DNA of 64,000 bases, taken from Phylloscopus collybita (lineage: Eukaryota > Chordata > Aves > Passeriformes > Phylloscopidae). Each line of letters starts with the position of its first letter. Within the stretch, counting starts at the first letter, position 1. Below are positions 52,696-62,592 of the stretch, one piece after another. A program made the translations under genes and the position numbers. The stretch covers positions 6,572,001-6,636,000 of the forward strand of contig JAJNNQ010000006.1 of NCBI GenBank assembly GCA_027886175.1, written 5' to 3'. The notes beneath the pieces were generated by a model. That model was not told the origin of the DNA. It made no database searches and saw only the letters and a program-made list of their open reading frames with translations.

Positions 52696-54776
52696 TGAAA
52701 ATATTTATGTGACCAAAGTTCATGAATTTAAAATAAAAATAAAGAATCATAACTGTTTGGTTTCTTTTACAAAAATTGCATTATGTGTAATAACTATTCT
52801 AAACAAATATTTTCAGTCAAATAATTTTCTTATTTTGTTATTAAATTGGTTACAGAGGTGTCATTTGAGCAGACTTCATACTTTTCCGCACCTTTGGTAA
52901 AAATGGTGTCTAGAAACCTAAAGACTGGACATTCTGCAGGATTCTCTTTCTGGCCTGTGAAGTAATAATGAGCTCACAGTTACCTTCCCTTGTGCCTCCC
53001 ACCTCCCTTCTCACAACACATTTTGGTCAAGCCTTGCTAAAGAATTGATTTTTTAAAAATAAACTTATTGTGCAGTAAAAGAGATTCACAAGGTAATCTC
53101 CTTTTCTGTAGAGTGGCATTTAAACAAAACTCAAAAGTCTTCAAATATTTTTGTTACCTTTAACACAATGGCTTTTGTCTTTTCTGAGGGTGAAAATTGT
53201 ATTGACTTTTTTTTTGTCTTCTCACTCTCTGTTGCCTTTAACTCACATTATACCTTGCACGTAATAAACCACACTATATTTGGGAAGCTCTAGTCCTGTT
53301 ATAACTGCTTTCTTGTTGTAATTCCATTTTCAAGACATGCACATTCATTTGCCAGCATGTCTTAACAGCAAATACATTTCTTGTATTTTGTACTTGGTAT
53401 AATCAATTAAACTTGTCAGTTTACCCACAGTGTTTACTACTAAATTGCATTATAAATTGATGTCACAAAGCCATTTAGTGAACTTAGATAACTTTAGGTC
53501 CTACTTTTGTTTACTTGTTTTCTTGTGTGTCTAACATATTATCATTAAAAGATTCAAAGTATGCAGTAACAAGAATTTAAAATAATGGTGTTAGCATTTT
53601 TCTTAGTTGTGAAGGGTTTTTTAAATTCATATCTTCACACCTGATCCCTAAAGAACACTGTTCAGAATCATTAACAGCAAATATGTGTTTACAGCTAGTT
53701 TTTAAATCAATTGCTAATTAACTCCACAAGGCAGAAATGGATTTCTGTTTAGCACTGAGTTTGCGCTTTTCCTTTATTCTTGATAGTCACAGCTGTGAGG
53801 TTCAAACTACATTAGCATCTGCTCTGTAACTGCCCGATCCAAACCTCAGAGAAATCAACATAAATTTAGTGGGAAAATTTGATGGGAAAATCTTCACAAA
53901 AATCCTAAGGTATATGAAAAATTTAAGATACTAGTTTTCTAGTATTTCTGGAAATTTGCCATTGCTTTCAAATCAGGGTCAGCTTTGAGGTTAGATCAGA
54001 TTGCAAAAGGTTCAGTCACATTTTAGTACCTCTGCAACACCTTTGATGCACCTCTTTCAGTGCTTCACAACCCTCATTGATTTCTTCCCCTCATTTTTCT
54101 CTGCCTTAAACATAGTTTTCCTTAAGTTGTGCCAAATGTCTCTTCTTTCGTTGTTTAATACAATCAATAGTCTGGGTGTATTTTCTTTTAAAATTCACCA
54201 CAGATAATGGGAGAAAGGAATTAGAGTCTGTCTTTGCCTTTTTCTTCTTCAGGGTGAACAGACTCAGTTCTTCCAATACACCATGTATATTCCATAACAT
54301 ATGTATTACAGCAGCCATTAAAACTAATATGTATCTCAAAACAGTTTTGTTCTCTTTCTAATAATTAAAAATAAGAACACAAAACAATCTATTGTTTATT
54401 AACTTATTATTACTCAGCTTAAATTGAGTTAGTATTAGGACAGAATAAAGTTTCCTCTTAGATATTTGTAGTTGATTACTGTGCACAGACTTGCCATCAT
54501 TTTTTGTGCAAAGATCTCATTACTTCCAGCAGCAGTTTTGCAAGCAAATATAATCTATTGTCTAATTAAATGGTTGAGTTTATTCAGATTATGCATTCCC
54601 TGGTTTTGGTTGGTGTTACAAACCAGTTTAAACACAGAAGAGCAAAGAAAACCAAGTCTCTGTGAGTAAAAAGGTTTGAACCCAGCAAGGTTCAAAATAC
54701 ACCCCAAAGGCTGATTAAAACCAAACAAGGTTAGATGTTGGTGCCAAAAGAACATGCTGTATTTTTTTTAATATTA

Positions 54777-54845
54777 AAGGAGACAATGAGAAAGAAAGAT
54801 ACAAGAAAGAAAGAAAGAGAAAAATAAGATAGAAAGAAATGGAAA
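54777..54845. repeat. GAAA-rich simple repeat
   Basis: Imperfect GAAA units (gaaagaaagaaagagaaaaa) forming a one-strand purine tract. Confidence 0.85.
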
Positions 54846-55127
54846 GTGTGTGTGGTGATGGGAGGGACAGGGGGAGAGTAACAGGTGGAAGCATATCCAT
54901 ATCACCCATCCAAGGGTCCTAATGATGTCTTGTTGCTCCCCTCTATCTGGTCTTCTTAGTGGTGAGAATCCCCCACTGCTGCAGCCATGCTGAAAAGTAC
55001 AGAATTCAGTGGATTAATACACAATTAGACCAGATGGGAACGCCCAGGTGCCTCCCTTACAAGGAGCCAGTTTGACACTGTCCCTTGCAGCAGTGAGGGT
55101 CTGTTGCATCATCTGCAGTGCTCTGGT

Positions 55128-55421
55128 TCAGAGTCTGGGGCTTCTTTTGATGGGCAGTGTCACCCCCTCTGCTGTGGATGAGCTTTTCCCCAGGTGAAGG
55201 GACTCCTCCACCTTGGGCTCCTTTGCACAGCAGTATGGGCATTCACTGCCCCAAACCAGAGGCTTTTTTACCACACACCCAAAACCTCTCTTCTTCCTCT
55301 TGATACCTCGTGAAGGTTGACCTGAAACAGAGACTGGACAGAGCCAGAGAATAAAATAGATATTTAGGGTAAATCTTGGGCAGGACAAAAGCCTGGCCAT
55401 GGCTACACCCAAGGCACACAA
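55128..55421 (-). CDS. Short ORF with signal-peptide-like start in the retroviral-looking segment
   Basis: The frame has 97 codons. The second Met (codon 8, at 55400) lies in a very strong initiation context, GCCATGGCC, about 55 bp below a TATA box. The sequence from that Met reads MARLLSCPRF and then a hydrophobic stretch ending in a plausible signal-peptidase site after VSVSG. A basic segment IKRKKRG and Cys pairs follow. That layout (signal peptide, basic site, cysteines) would fit the start of a retroviral envelope-like or other secreted product, but the frame stops after fewer than 100 residues. The segment may be a truncated remnant. I do not recognise the protein, and expression is unproven. 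Confidence 0.3.
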   Translation of the reverse strand: MCALGVAMARLLSCPRFTLNIYFILWLCPVSVSGQPSRGIKRKKRGFGCVVKKPLVWGSECPYCCAKEPKVEESLHLGKSSSTAEGVTLPIKRSPRL

Positions 55422-55454
55422 AGAATGGTCACAAAAATGTCACGAGGTCTTACA

Positions 55455-55481
55455 CTTTTATAAGTGTTGGTTCATTTGCAT
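55455..55481 (-). promoter_or_regulatory. Octamer plus TATA promoter
   Basis: Minus strand: ATGCAAAT (plus 55474-55481) followed after 11 bp by TATAAAAG (plus 55455-55462). The octamer is the Oct-1/POU binding site. The combination and spacing are typical of a real Pol II promoter. A start site would be expected near 55430, just before the ORF at 55421/55400. Confidence 0.5.
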
Positions 55482-55980
55482 ACTGGGCCCTATTGTCTAA
55501 CCACAGCCTCAGGTCATGAGGTCTCATCCTTCTTGTTTCTCTCTTCAATCCATTGTTGTTTATGCTTTTGGGCCTGAAAACTTGTAACTGTTGTCCTTGG
55601 TCTTCAGCAGGAAAAGGATTTGTTTTGTCTACCTACTCTGTGAAGAGAGCTTACTGGCACTTGATATGAGGCTCAGAACTACATCCCTAGGCAGCACAGA
55701 ATCTGAAAAACATGAAAGCTAAAACTTAAGGCATCACTCTTTTCCACTCTTTGGCGTGAAGGTCTGTGCCAGCCCAGCATCTGATATCCCTGGAGCTGTG
55801 GTCTCCACCCTGAAGGTGCTAAGCTTGATCTCTCTGTGAATAGATTCTTCTTCCCCCAGCCCAGAGGTCAGGCACTTTATCTTATCTCTGTCAGCTACTC
55901 GCGTAGGGCTTTAGTCAGGGCCCCATTCAGGGTATGGTGGTCTTCAGCTTCTGTTACACAATTTTGCTATAACAGGCAAA

Positions 55981-57490
55981 ATCCTTCACGAAGATCTGTA
56001 AACCATAAATAGTATTTCAGCCTCTGACTGTTGTGTTGTGTGGGTTTGTTTTCTTTTTGCTTTGTTTTGGGTCTTTTGAAATGAATGAATAAGTTTCAAA
56101 GCATATATAATAAAATAAATACAAGCTGAAGGATTTTTTGGGATGGTGATTTTTAACTAAAAATAGAAAACATCTATCACTGTTTGGATTTATGGTGGAC
56201 AAACCAAAAGAATATTCATTGTATAAAAATAATTGTCAAATATGGATATTGTATATAAATGCTTATTTTATAAGCCAAATACTTATGATGTGTGTATGTC
56301 TAAGTACCTGAACATTATTAAACATATATCTAAAAGAAAACAACCCATTTTTTGATTACCTCTATAATTTTAAATGTTTTATTTAGTTTTTAGTATATTG
56401 TGGCAATCAGTAACTCATGTCCAAATTTTTTCTATTGTACAAAAATGTAATTTCAAGACAATTTTTTGAAGGAGCACTTCTGTATGCAGGAAGGCATAAA
56501 ATGAACCTGGAAGAAAGCTGAATTTAAGGCTTGCTGACTTGAGTTTGTGTGCAGTAAAACCCTAAACATAATTAGCCCAGTGTAAATATCAAGTAAAAAA
56601 AAAATCTTTCTTAGAGATTGCAGGAGAGATTAGGCACTAGGGAAAAAAAGTCAGAAATTGCTTTTAAAACTCTATTTCAAATGAGTCCGTGTCTAGTCTT
56701 TTAAAGCACTTTTTTCTTGTATAGGCTGTAGATGGCAGTCTTGTACTAGCCACGACATTCGAAGCGTTCTGTAAGTACGTTAAGCACACAGAAAGAAATA
56801 TAAAGTATTAGTAAGGTGAAAAGGAGATAGAGTTTGAGGGGTTTTTCATTTTATTTTCCACATCATGAGATGGTAATTTTATAAAGTACAAAGTTTCTGT
56901 AAATTTGATTTAAATCTTTCCATGGTTCTACATTTTGCATATTTACAGAAACTAATTTCACTGTCACAATGACAATAACACAAACAATTATCTCTAAAAT
57001 ATAGCTGGTATCTGGTAGGAAATAAGTACCTCTGCAAGTGATGGATTACTGTCATGCTTCACTAGTCTGGATGAGTGTAGACAATTTCAGAATTGGATAT
57101 CATACTTATGAGTAACGGGGACTATTCCTTTATGTGTCCTAAAATTATGCTGGTAAGAAATGTTCCACTTAAAAATATGAAAGCCCTAGACATCAAGAAA
57201 ATTTTATTTGAGTTACTGTGTATCACTTGGTTTTAATCTGTGAAAGAGTGACATAAATTTGTGCATCAGAAAAAAAACACATTCACACACACAGTCACAT
57301 ACACAGACACACACAAAACCCAGATTACAATAACAGTCAACCAACCAAAAAAAAAAAAACCCCAAAATTTCAAAAATCTTCTGACAGCAGTATCAGGAAA
57401 GAAGAATTGCATGAAAGTATTTTCCCACCTTACAAGTAGAGAAACACACAACACTTTCACGTTTTGATAAGTAGTTATGCCATGACAGAC
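55981..57490. other. Unique AT-rich DNA with a candidate short exon
   Basis: No repeat family seen. The only notable element is the CpG-bearing splice-flanked segment at 56725-56770, listed separately. Confidence 0.45.
56725..56770 (+). other. Candidate 46-bp exon or conserved element
   Basis: A T-rich acceptor (ACTTTTTTCTTGTATAG, ending 56724) precedes the segment and a near-ideal donor GTAAGTA (from 56771) follows. The segment holds three CpGs in about 15 bp, unusual in this CpG-poor DNA. Frame 1 is open through it (AVDGSLVLATTFEAF plus one base) and frame 3 is also open. Its length of 46 bp is compatible with a small internal exon. No partner exon could be linked to it and I do not recognise the peptide. 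It could equally be a conserved non-coding element. Confidence 0.3.
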
Positions 57491-57970
57491 ATCACAGAAT
57501 CACAAATCATAGAATATGCCGAATAAAAGGGACCCACAAAGATCATTGAGTTAGACTCCTGGCCCTTCACAGGACACCCCAAGAGTCACACCATATGCCC
57601 AAGGGTATTGTGCAAATGCCTCTTGAACTCTGCCAGGCTGGTGCTGTGACCACTTCCCTGGGGAGCCTCTTTCAATGCCCAGACACCCTCTGGGTGAAAA
57701 ACCATTTCCTGACTATGTCTGACTTAAGCTTCCCCTGACACAGCTTCAGGCCATTCCCTTGGGCACTGTCACTGGTAACCATAGAGAAGAGATCAGTGTC
57801 TACCTCTCCTCTTGTGAGGAAGTTGTAGCTGTGATAAGGTCTCCCCTCTGTTTCCTCTTCTCCAGGCTGAATAAACTTAGTGATCTCAGATGCTCCTCAT
57901 ACAGCTTTCCTTCAAGGCCCTTAGGGCTGAAGAGTTCTGCATTTGACCAACATGAGCACATTCTGCTCTT
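57491..57970 (-). mobile_element. CR1 LINE 3' portion, minus strand
   Basis: On the plus strand the segment begins with the reverse of the CR1 tail (CACAGAATCACAAATCATAG). It continues through typical CR1 3' sequence: GGGACCCACAAAGATCATTG, ACTCTGCCAGGCTGGTGC, CCTGGGGAGCCTCTTTCA, GACACCCTCTGGGTGAAAAA, CTTCTCCAGGCTGAATAAAC and CAAGGCCCTTAGG. About 480 bp remain, 5'-truncated. The 109-codon plus-strand frame at 57759-58088 is antisense to the element and is not a gene. Confidence 0.92.
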
Positions 57971-59453
57971 TGCTGATGCACCACATTTGAACCTTTACCT
58001 TTCACTGCCAAGATATAAACAGGGTGGTAACAGATTAAGAAAACCTAATTTGCATCTGCAAAAAACAAACACATCTGATATTCCTTAGTTTTCTATTTGA
58101 AGAAGGCAAATCTTAATTTCATTTTTTCATGAAGTTGCCATAGGAATATGTATTGGCTGGTCTATATAACTTGTTAAAGGATTTATGAAACACATATTGT
58201 ATTGCTAACTTGGCCTCAGCTTTTTCTTGCCTTTCCTTATCCTAAACAGAAAGTATCCCTTAATTATAAAATCACTGTCTGTGAACTGGGTTTCATTACA
58301 GAGTCTTCTATGAATTTCCTTCTTCATCTTAAAAGGTAATTTTAGCCAGATTGTGCCAATGTCTTTATTTGTCCTTATTTGTTGCATGTTGTCTTTTGTG
58401 TAGCCTTTTGTGTAGCCACTGGTTACAATACAAGGTACTCAAAATATCTTGCAAATGAGGTTACCTGGTTTTGAAGGCTTTCTGGTATTTCACCATGTCA
58501 AGATTTTCCTGGCAGAATTTGTTTCTATTTACTTCTCAAGTCTAGACACATAAATTCCTTCCCTTTCTAACTTATGTGTCCTAGGATGTGGTAAGAAATA
58601 CCAATATATGATGATATTTGAAATGCTGTGTACCTCCCCACTTTATTCAGCGTGCCCATTTGGCTGATTGTGTTTTGAAATTGAACCAGTGGAAAAGGTA
58701 CAGCTTAGGAAATAGGGGACTGAGGCTGTAATATTATGACTTTAGTACTTTTATGTACAGAAAAGGGACTAAATGCTGAATTTTAAAGCACAATCTTACT
58801 GAGAGAAATTTTGCACAGCATGCAGCATAAAAAACAATATTCCTAGATTAGAGCAGAAAATAAAACCCAAAAGGTACTTAAGGTAAAAGAAGGAAGTAAT
58901 AGGAGGGGAAAATCTGTAACACTTATCATTGCACCTTGTTACTGAATTGTGAGTTTTGGAAAAACCTTTTCATATCTTAAAATATACTATTACTCTCCCT
59001 TCATTGGTCATTACAGAAATTCCTCTTTCTGTATGGCTGATCCCCCAACAGTACTTCTACATTGCTAATGGAATCAAAGTAGAATAAAAGAAATATTGAT
59101 TTATTTTAAAAAAATTATTTTCACTAGATTAAAAAGAAGCCTCAAATCTTGGAATTTAGCCAGAGCAACACTTTGCTTGTTCAATACAAATATAAAGAAA
59201 CAAAAGTGAAAACCTTAAGTCATTTGAATCAGAGGAAGATCTAAATTTTCTCTTGTGCTTAATCTAAAACACATATCTTATATCAAGTGAGAGGGCATGT
59301 CTCAGATTTTTTTCTGAGATCTTAGAACTCTCTTTTCCACTGTACATTCCATGAGAAAGTACATGCAATTAGAAATGTACAACTGAGAAATTAAACAATC
59401 TCAATCGTTCATAGAAGAAATGGCATATTTCCTCCCATCAATCCCACAAATAC
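57971..59453. other. Unique AT-rich DNA, no gene seen
   Basis: A 12-bp tandem duplication CTTTTGTGTAGC lies at 58393-58416. The minus-strand frame at 58205-58387 lacks an acceptor and is treated as chance. Confidence 0.45.
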
Positions 59454-59580
59454 TGAAATCTCCATGTAGTCTGTCTGAAGTGACAGGGTACAATTTGAAT
59501 TCTGGGTGTAGCTACTATATGCAGCAGAAATGAATTTGACCTGAAGGCTTTCTTTTTCATCAGTGACATAGATTTGCTCA
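59454..59580 (-). other. Candidate coding exon C, minus strand
   Basis: Read on the minus strand, the acceptor TTTTGAATAGCAG ends just before 59580. The segment is 127 bp: one base then 42 open codons starting EQIYVTDEKESLQVKF, with an N-glycosylation sequon (NCT). The donor after 59454 is weak (TCA|GTATTT). It would take up the frame left by exon B (60529-60703), which ends with two extra bases. The product is not recognised. Open frames of this size also arise by chance here. Confidence 0.25.
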
Positions 59581-60528
59581 CTGCTATTCAAAATGAAAGA
59601 TAAGCACTAAATCAAATACAATCTGTGTCAGCTTATAAAATGACTGTCTTATAAATTGGATGGTGTTGGGCTAAGCTACCAAAAATATCTGAGTAACTAG
59701 AAATAAAGAAGGGTTACTAAATCTGCTTATCTGTAATATGAACAAGTAGGAGCTCAGCTCATTTCCTTCATTAAGGGAGAAGATGTATTCATCAGAGTCA
59801 GTAACACAGTAAACACAGAACCAGCTCTGATAAGGGACTCCTAAGTCTGAAGGACAAAGTTTTAAGTCAATACAACAATTAAAATCTGGGATGGACAAAC
59901 AGAAAATTCAGACTAGAGGAGAAGTACACTGCTTTGTGAAGAGTGTCAGCAATTGACGATTTACCTTTGTTTGTTTGTTTAGCTTATATGACAGTGAAAT
60001 AGCTAATCTAATTCACACCAAATAAGTTTTATTACCAATATTATAACAAATGTTTCAGCAGTTCATTCGAACTTTGTTATAGGAGAGCGTAAGAAGATTA
60101 TTTTACCACATCCAGGACCTGGAAGCAATTTCTGACTAAAGAAAACAAGAAAACTTTGAGCTAAAACAAAAGTTTAATGTTGTTATTTTTAGTAAATTAA
60201 ATATGGAGTAAAGAGGATATGTTTTGGTGCTGGGTGAGACTAAACAAACAAACAATCAAAAGGCACAGTAGACACAAGTTACACTTCAAAAATATTATTG
60301 CAACTAATTTTGGGTTTTCCTGTTGATTTGTTGGATTTCTTTTAAGAAAATATCTTTCCTAATGTCATCAGGACATTATGACATTTCATAATGTCATCAG
60401 GATTGTGAAGCACAGAGCACATACCACTGCACAGTAAGGGACAAAGTGGTTATCATTCAGTGATTTGTTTACTGTGTTTCTATTGAATTTTTGCTGGAAC
60501 TTAATAGAAATGGTTTTTCATAACTTAC
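59581..60528. other. Putative intron or unique DNA
   Basis: It lies between the two candidate exons. It contains a 75-codon minus-strand frame (59671-59898) that does not fit the splice phases, and the start of a clustered repeat (60361-60402). Confidence 0.3.
60361..60402. repeat. Nested direct and inverted repeat
   Basis: AATGTCATCAGGA occurs at 60361-60373 and again at 60390-60402. Between them, CATTATG and CATAATG form an inverted pair around ACATTT. The unit could fold into a small hairpin. Confidence 0.85.
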
Positions 60529-60703
60529 ACAATTTGTGTATCTGCAGAACTCTCAATGTGTGACTTTCCTTGGCTTTCAGGGGTTCCATTCAACACGTTT
60601 TGTAAAGTAAAATCTACTGTGATATTTGGTATATTGTATATGTCCGAAATTTTAACAAATACATAGACACAGTTTAAAACTAGAAAACTCTTCATATGAA
60701 ACG
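60529..60703 (-). other. Candidate coding exon B, minus strand
   Basis: On the minus strand, the acceptor TTATTTTGTTTTTCAG precedes the segment and the donor GTAAGTT follows it. It is 175 bp: two bases, 57 open codons, two bases. It begins FHMKSFLVLNCVYVFVK, later has ITVDFTLQNVLNG, and ends HIESSADTQI. There are two N-glycosylation sequons (NIT and NGT). Both splice sites are good, and its end phase fits the start phase of the segment at 59454-59580, about 950 bp downstream. No family was recognised. A chance frame remains possible. Confidence 0.32.
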
Positions 60704-62058
60704 CTGAAAAACAAAATAACATCATGTAAGGTAATTTCAAAATTAGAAACTTACTTGTACTTGGAAACTTGCTTGATCTAGGAAATCTTTTAAACTAAAT
60801 AGACAGTGATTCATCATGAACCACAACTTTTTCTCAAAGTAGTTCCATTATAAGTATAAAAGAAACATTGCATTTTACCAAAATTAGGGTTTCGTATGAC
60901 CTTCTTTTTTCATGATTTCAGTTAGAGCATTATAAGAGATTCTGAAAAATATCTTGCTCATAATTCATTTGAGAACATACATTTTTCACCAGGAAAAAAT
61001 TAATTTCATGCAACAATTACATCTCCTAAAAAGTGATAGAGAAAAATCATTCAATGGAATTAGGCAGGATTTAAGAGAAACTGTTGTAATTCCTTATTTC
61101 TACTTCAAAAACTGGGCAAATGTTAGTCTCAGAGGCAGTTCTTAGATTAGCAGTGCTTTTGAGCCCAGCCATATCCCAGATCCATGCAGGATGTTCTGTT
61201 GCCTGCAAAGCCCCTGTTTTCTGGAGGCAAAAAACAAGTCTAAGGTGAAAAGGCCCAGAGCTGGATGGCCTCAGTCTGCATCTGAGCTGGACAAATCAAA
61301 CCCTAGCATTTTGGGAGACACTGCTGCATATTCTCACTTCTCAAATGAGAAGCATCATTACTGACTTAATTTTCTATAAATTAAGAAAATTAATTTATAG
61401 AAATTAATTTCCTATTAATAATTGTAATAATTTATTAATTTTCTATTAATAATTATACTGGCTAGTGTTTTATCAAAAGATTGTAAGGATAAATATACTG
61501 ATATTTCATGTAATTTTTTATTGAAAATACCAGCTATATAAGTTGCAACAGGTTCACTGTATGGACCTCATCATCTCCAAGTTAGCACTGAGACGAATAA
61601 GACTTGTAGTAAAGACCTGACTGAAGAACAGAGACAAGCTTACCTACAAAAGACTGTTTGTCGAACCCTAAACCATATACCTTTAAGAAATGTTTCTGAT
61701 ACATGATCCCTACTAGGGTCCCTGGACATCCTAATAACTATAGTATAAATAGTATTATGAGTTGGCTAGTTAAAATACCTGCTATTACTAAGCATGTTAT
61801 TTCTCATTTCTGCTCCTAGGCATGAATACATAAATCCTGACAAAACTGAGCTGCTCAGCACTAAATCCAAGTTATAAATGTAACTCAGCTAACATAGTAA
61901 AGATGATCAGATTACATCAATTTATGCATGAAGAGGTTCACAGTACTCATATCAACTATGGGAAGTCCAAATTAAAAATTTTCAAATCAAAAATTCTTAA
62001 ATTCTAAAAACACCCTAGACAGAAGAATAAAATGAGTTTTGCATTAATAAATATCAAA
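60704..62058. other. Unique AT-rich DNA, no gene seen
   Basis: Contains the perfect 14-bp hairpin at 61371-61403. The short plus-strand frame at 60954-61145 has no support as a gene. Confidence 0.45.
61371..61403. repeat. Perfect 14-bp inverted repeat with 5-base loop
   Basis: TTTCTATAAATTAA (61371-61384), loop GAAAA (61385-61389), TTAATTTATAGAAA (61390-61403). It sits in an AT-rich region with further TTCTATTAATAATT direct repeats (to about 61455). Confidence 0.92.
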
Positions 62059-62063
62059 ACCTT

Positions 62064-62587
62064 TGTCTTAGGTTATGATGTATTCTATTGCCATCTTCAT
62101 AAGCTGTTAAAACCAGGTGGGGGAGTATTCCTTATCTCCATCATGATTCATCCCTGATAACTCCAGGGGATATCTTCTATTAATGGGCCATTGAGTCTCA
62201 CTGCATGACTGATAAAATTACATCATCCCATTGTGAGATGCTCCACCCAGGAGGAGGAACCAAGTATTCTTACCTGGATATGATCTGAGATTTGGAACAC
62301 CACAGAGAGCCTTATCCACTGACTTCCCAGAGGACAACAACTCCATAACCACAACTGGACCTTCAGGGGAAGACCACACCCTTCTATAGAATCACTGCTT
62401 CAAGAGAACCACATCTATCACTTCAAAGAGAACTGCATCCACCATTTAACTGAACTGCTACCAACAAGGTGTCAGGTTGTATTCTGAACCTGCCAGTGTT
62501 TTTTGGCTTTTGCATTTAATTTAATTTTCCTATTGAGTTGTATTTCTGCCTTAGGATCTCCCACTGCTTTGCTTTCAAACTAGTACA
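62064..62587 (+). mobile_element. ERVL-type solo LTR, copy 3 (524 bp)
   Basis: The ends are TGTCTTAGG (62064) and TAGTACA (to 62587), with the exact target duplication ACCTT at 62059-62063 and 62588-62592. Internal sequence matches copy 2 at 29861-30592 in the same direction, for example GTGAGATGCTCCACCCAG and TTACCTGGATATGA. It is about 200 bp shorter, mainly in the U5 side. Its TATA-like site is altered (GGATATGATC). It is therefore a diverged subfamily of the same LTR family, most likely older. Confidence 0.85.
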
Positions 62588-62592
62588 ACCTT

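Larger units (their letters stand above)
52232..54900. other. Unique DNA with simple repeats, no gene seen
   Basis: It holds the TTTTG tract at 52599-52695 and a GAAA-rich tract at 54777-54845. No coding region or RNA gene is supported. Confidence 0.45.
54902..55980 (-). mobile_element. Retroviral-looking segment, minus strand
   Basis: The segment is richer in G+C than its flanks. On the minus strand it has an octamer ATGCAAAT (plus 55474-55481) and, 11 bp further on, TATAAAAG (plus 55455-55462). These make a compact promoter. A short open frame with a signal-peptide-like start follows about 40 bp downstream of the TATA box. The upstream 500 bp would be the U3-like part. I could not place TG/CA termini or a target duplication, and the family is not certain. 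An endogenous retrovirus remnant is the most likely reading; a diverged host sequence is the alternative. Confidence 0.5.

Noticed and set aside
57759..58088. 109-codon plus-strand frame
   Set aside because: It lies mostly antisense within the CR1 element at 57491-57970.
58205..58387. 60-codon minus-strand frame with plausible amino-acid composition
   Set aside because: No polypyrimidine acceptor upstream, no donor in phase and no recognised homolog.
59671..59898. 75-codon minus-strand open frame between the two candidate exons
   Set aside because: Its possible acceptors leave two bases where the preceding candidate exon needs one, and it has no good donor. It starts with TTG only. Treated as chance.
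60755..60794. 40-bp minus-strand micro-exon with AG acceptor and GTAAGT donor
   Set aside because: The intron to the next candidate exon would be only about 51 bp, below what vertebrate splicing normally accepts, and the frame that looks most coding-like meets a stop in the next exon.
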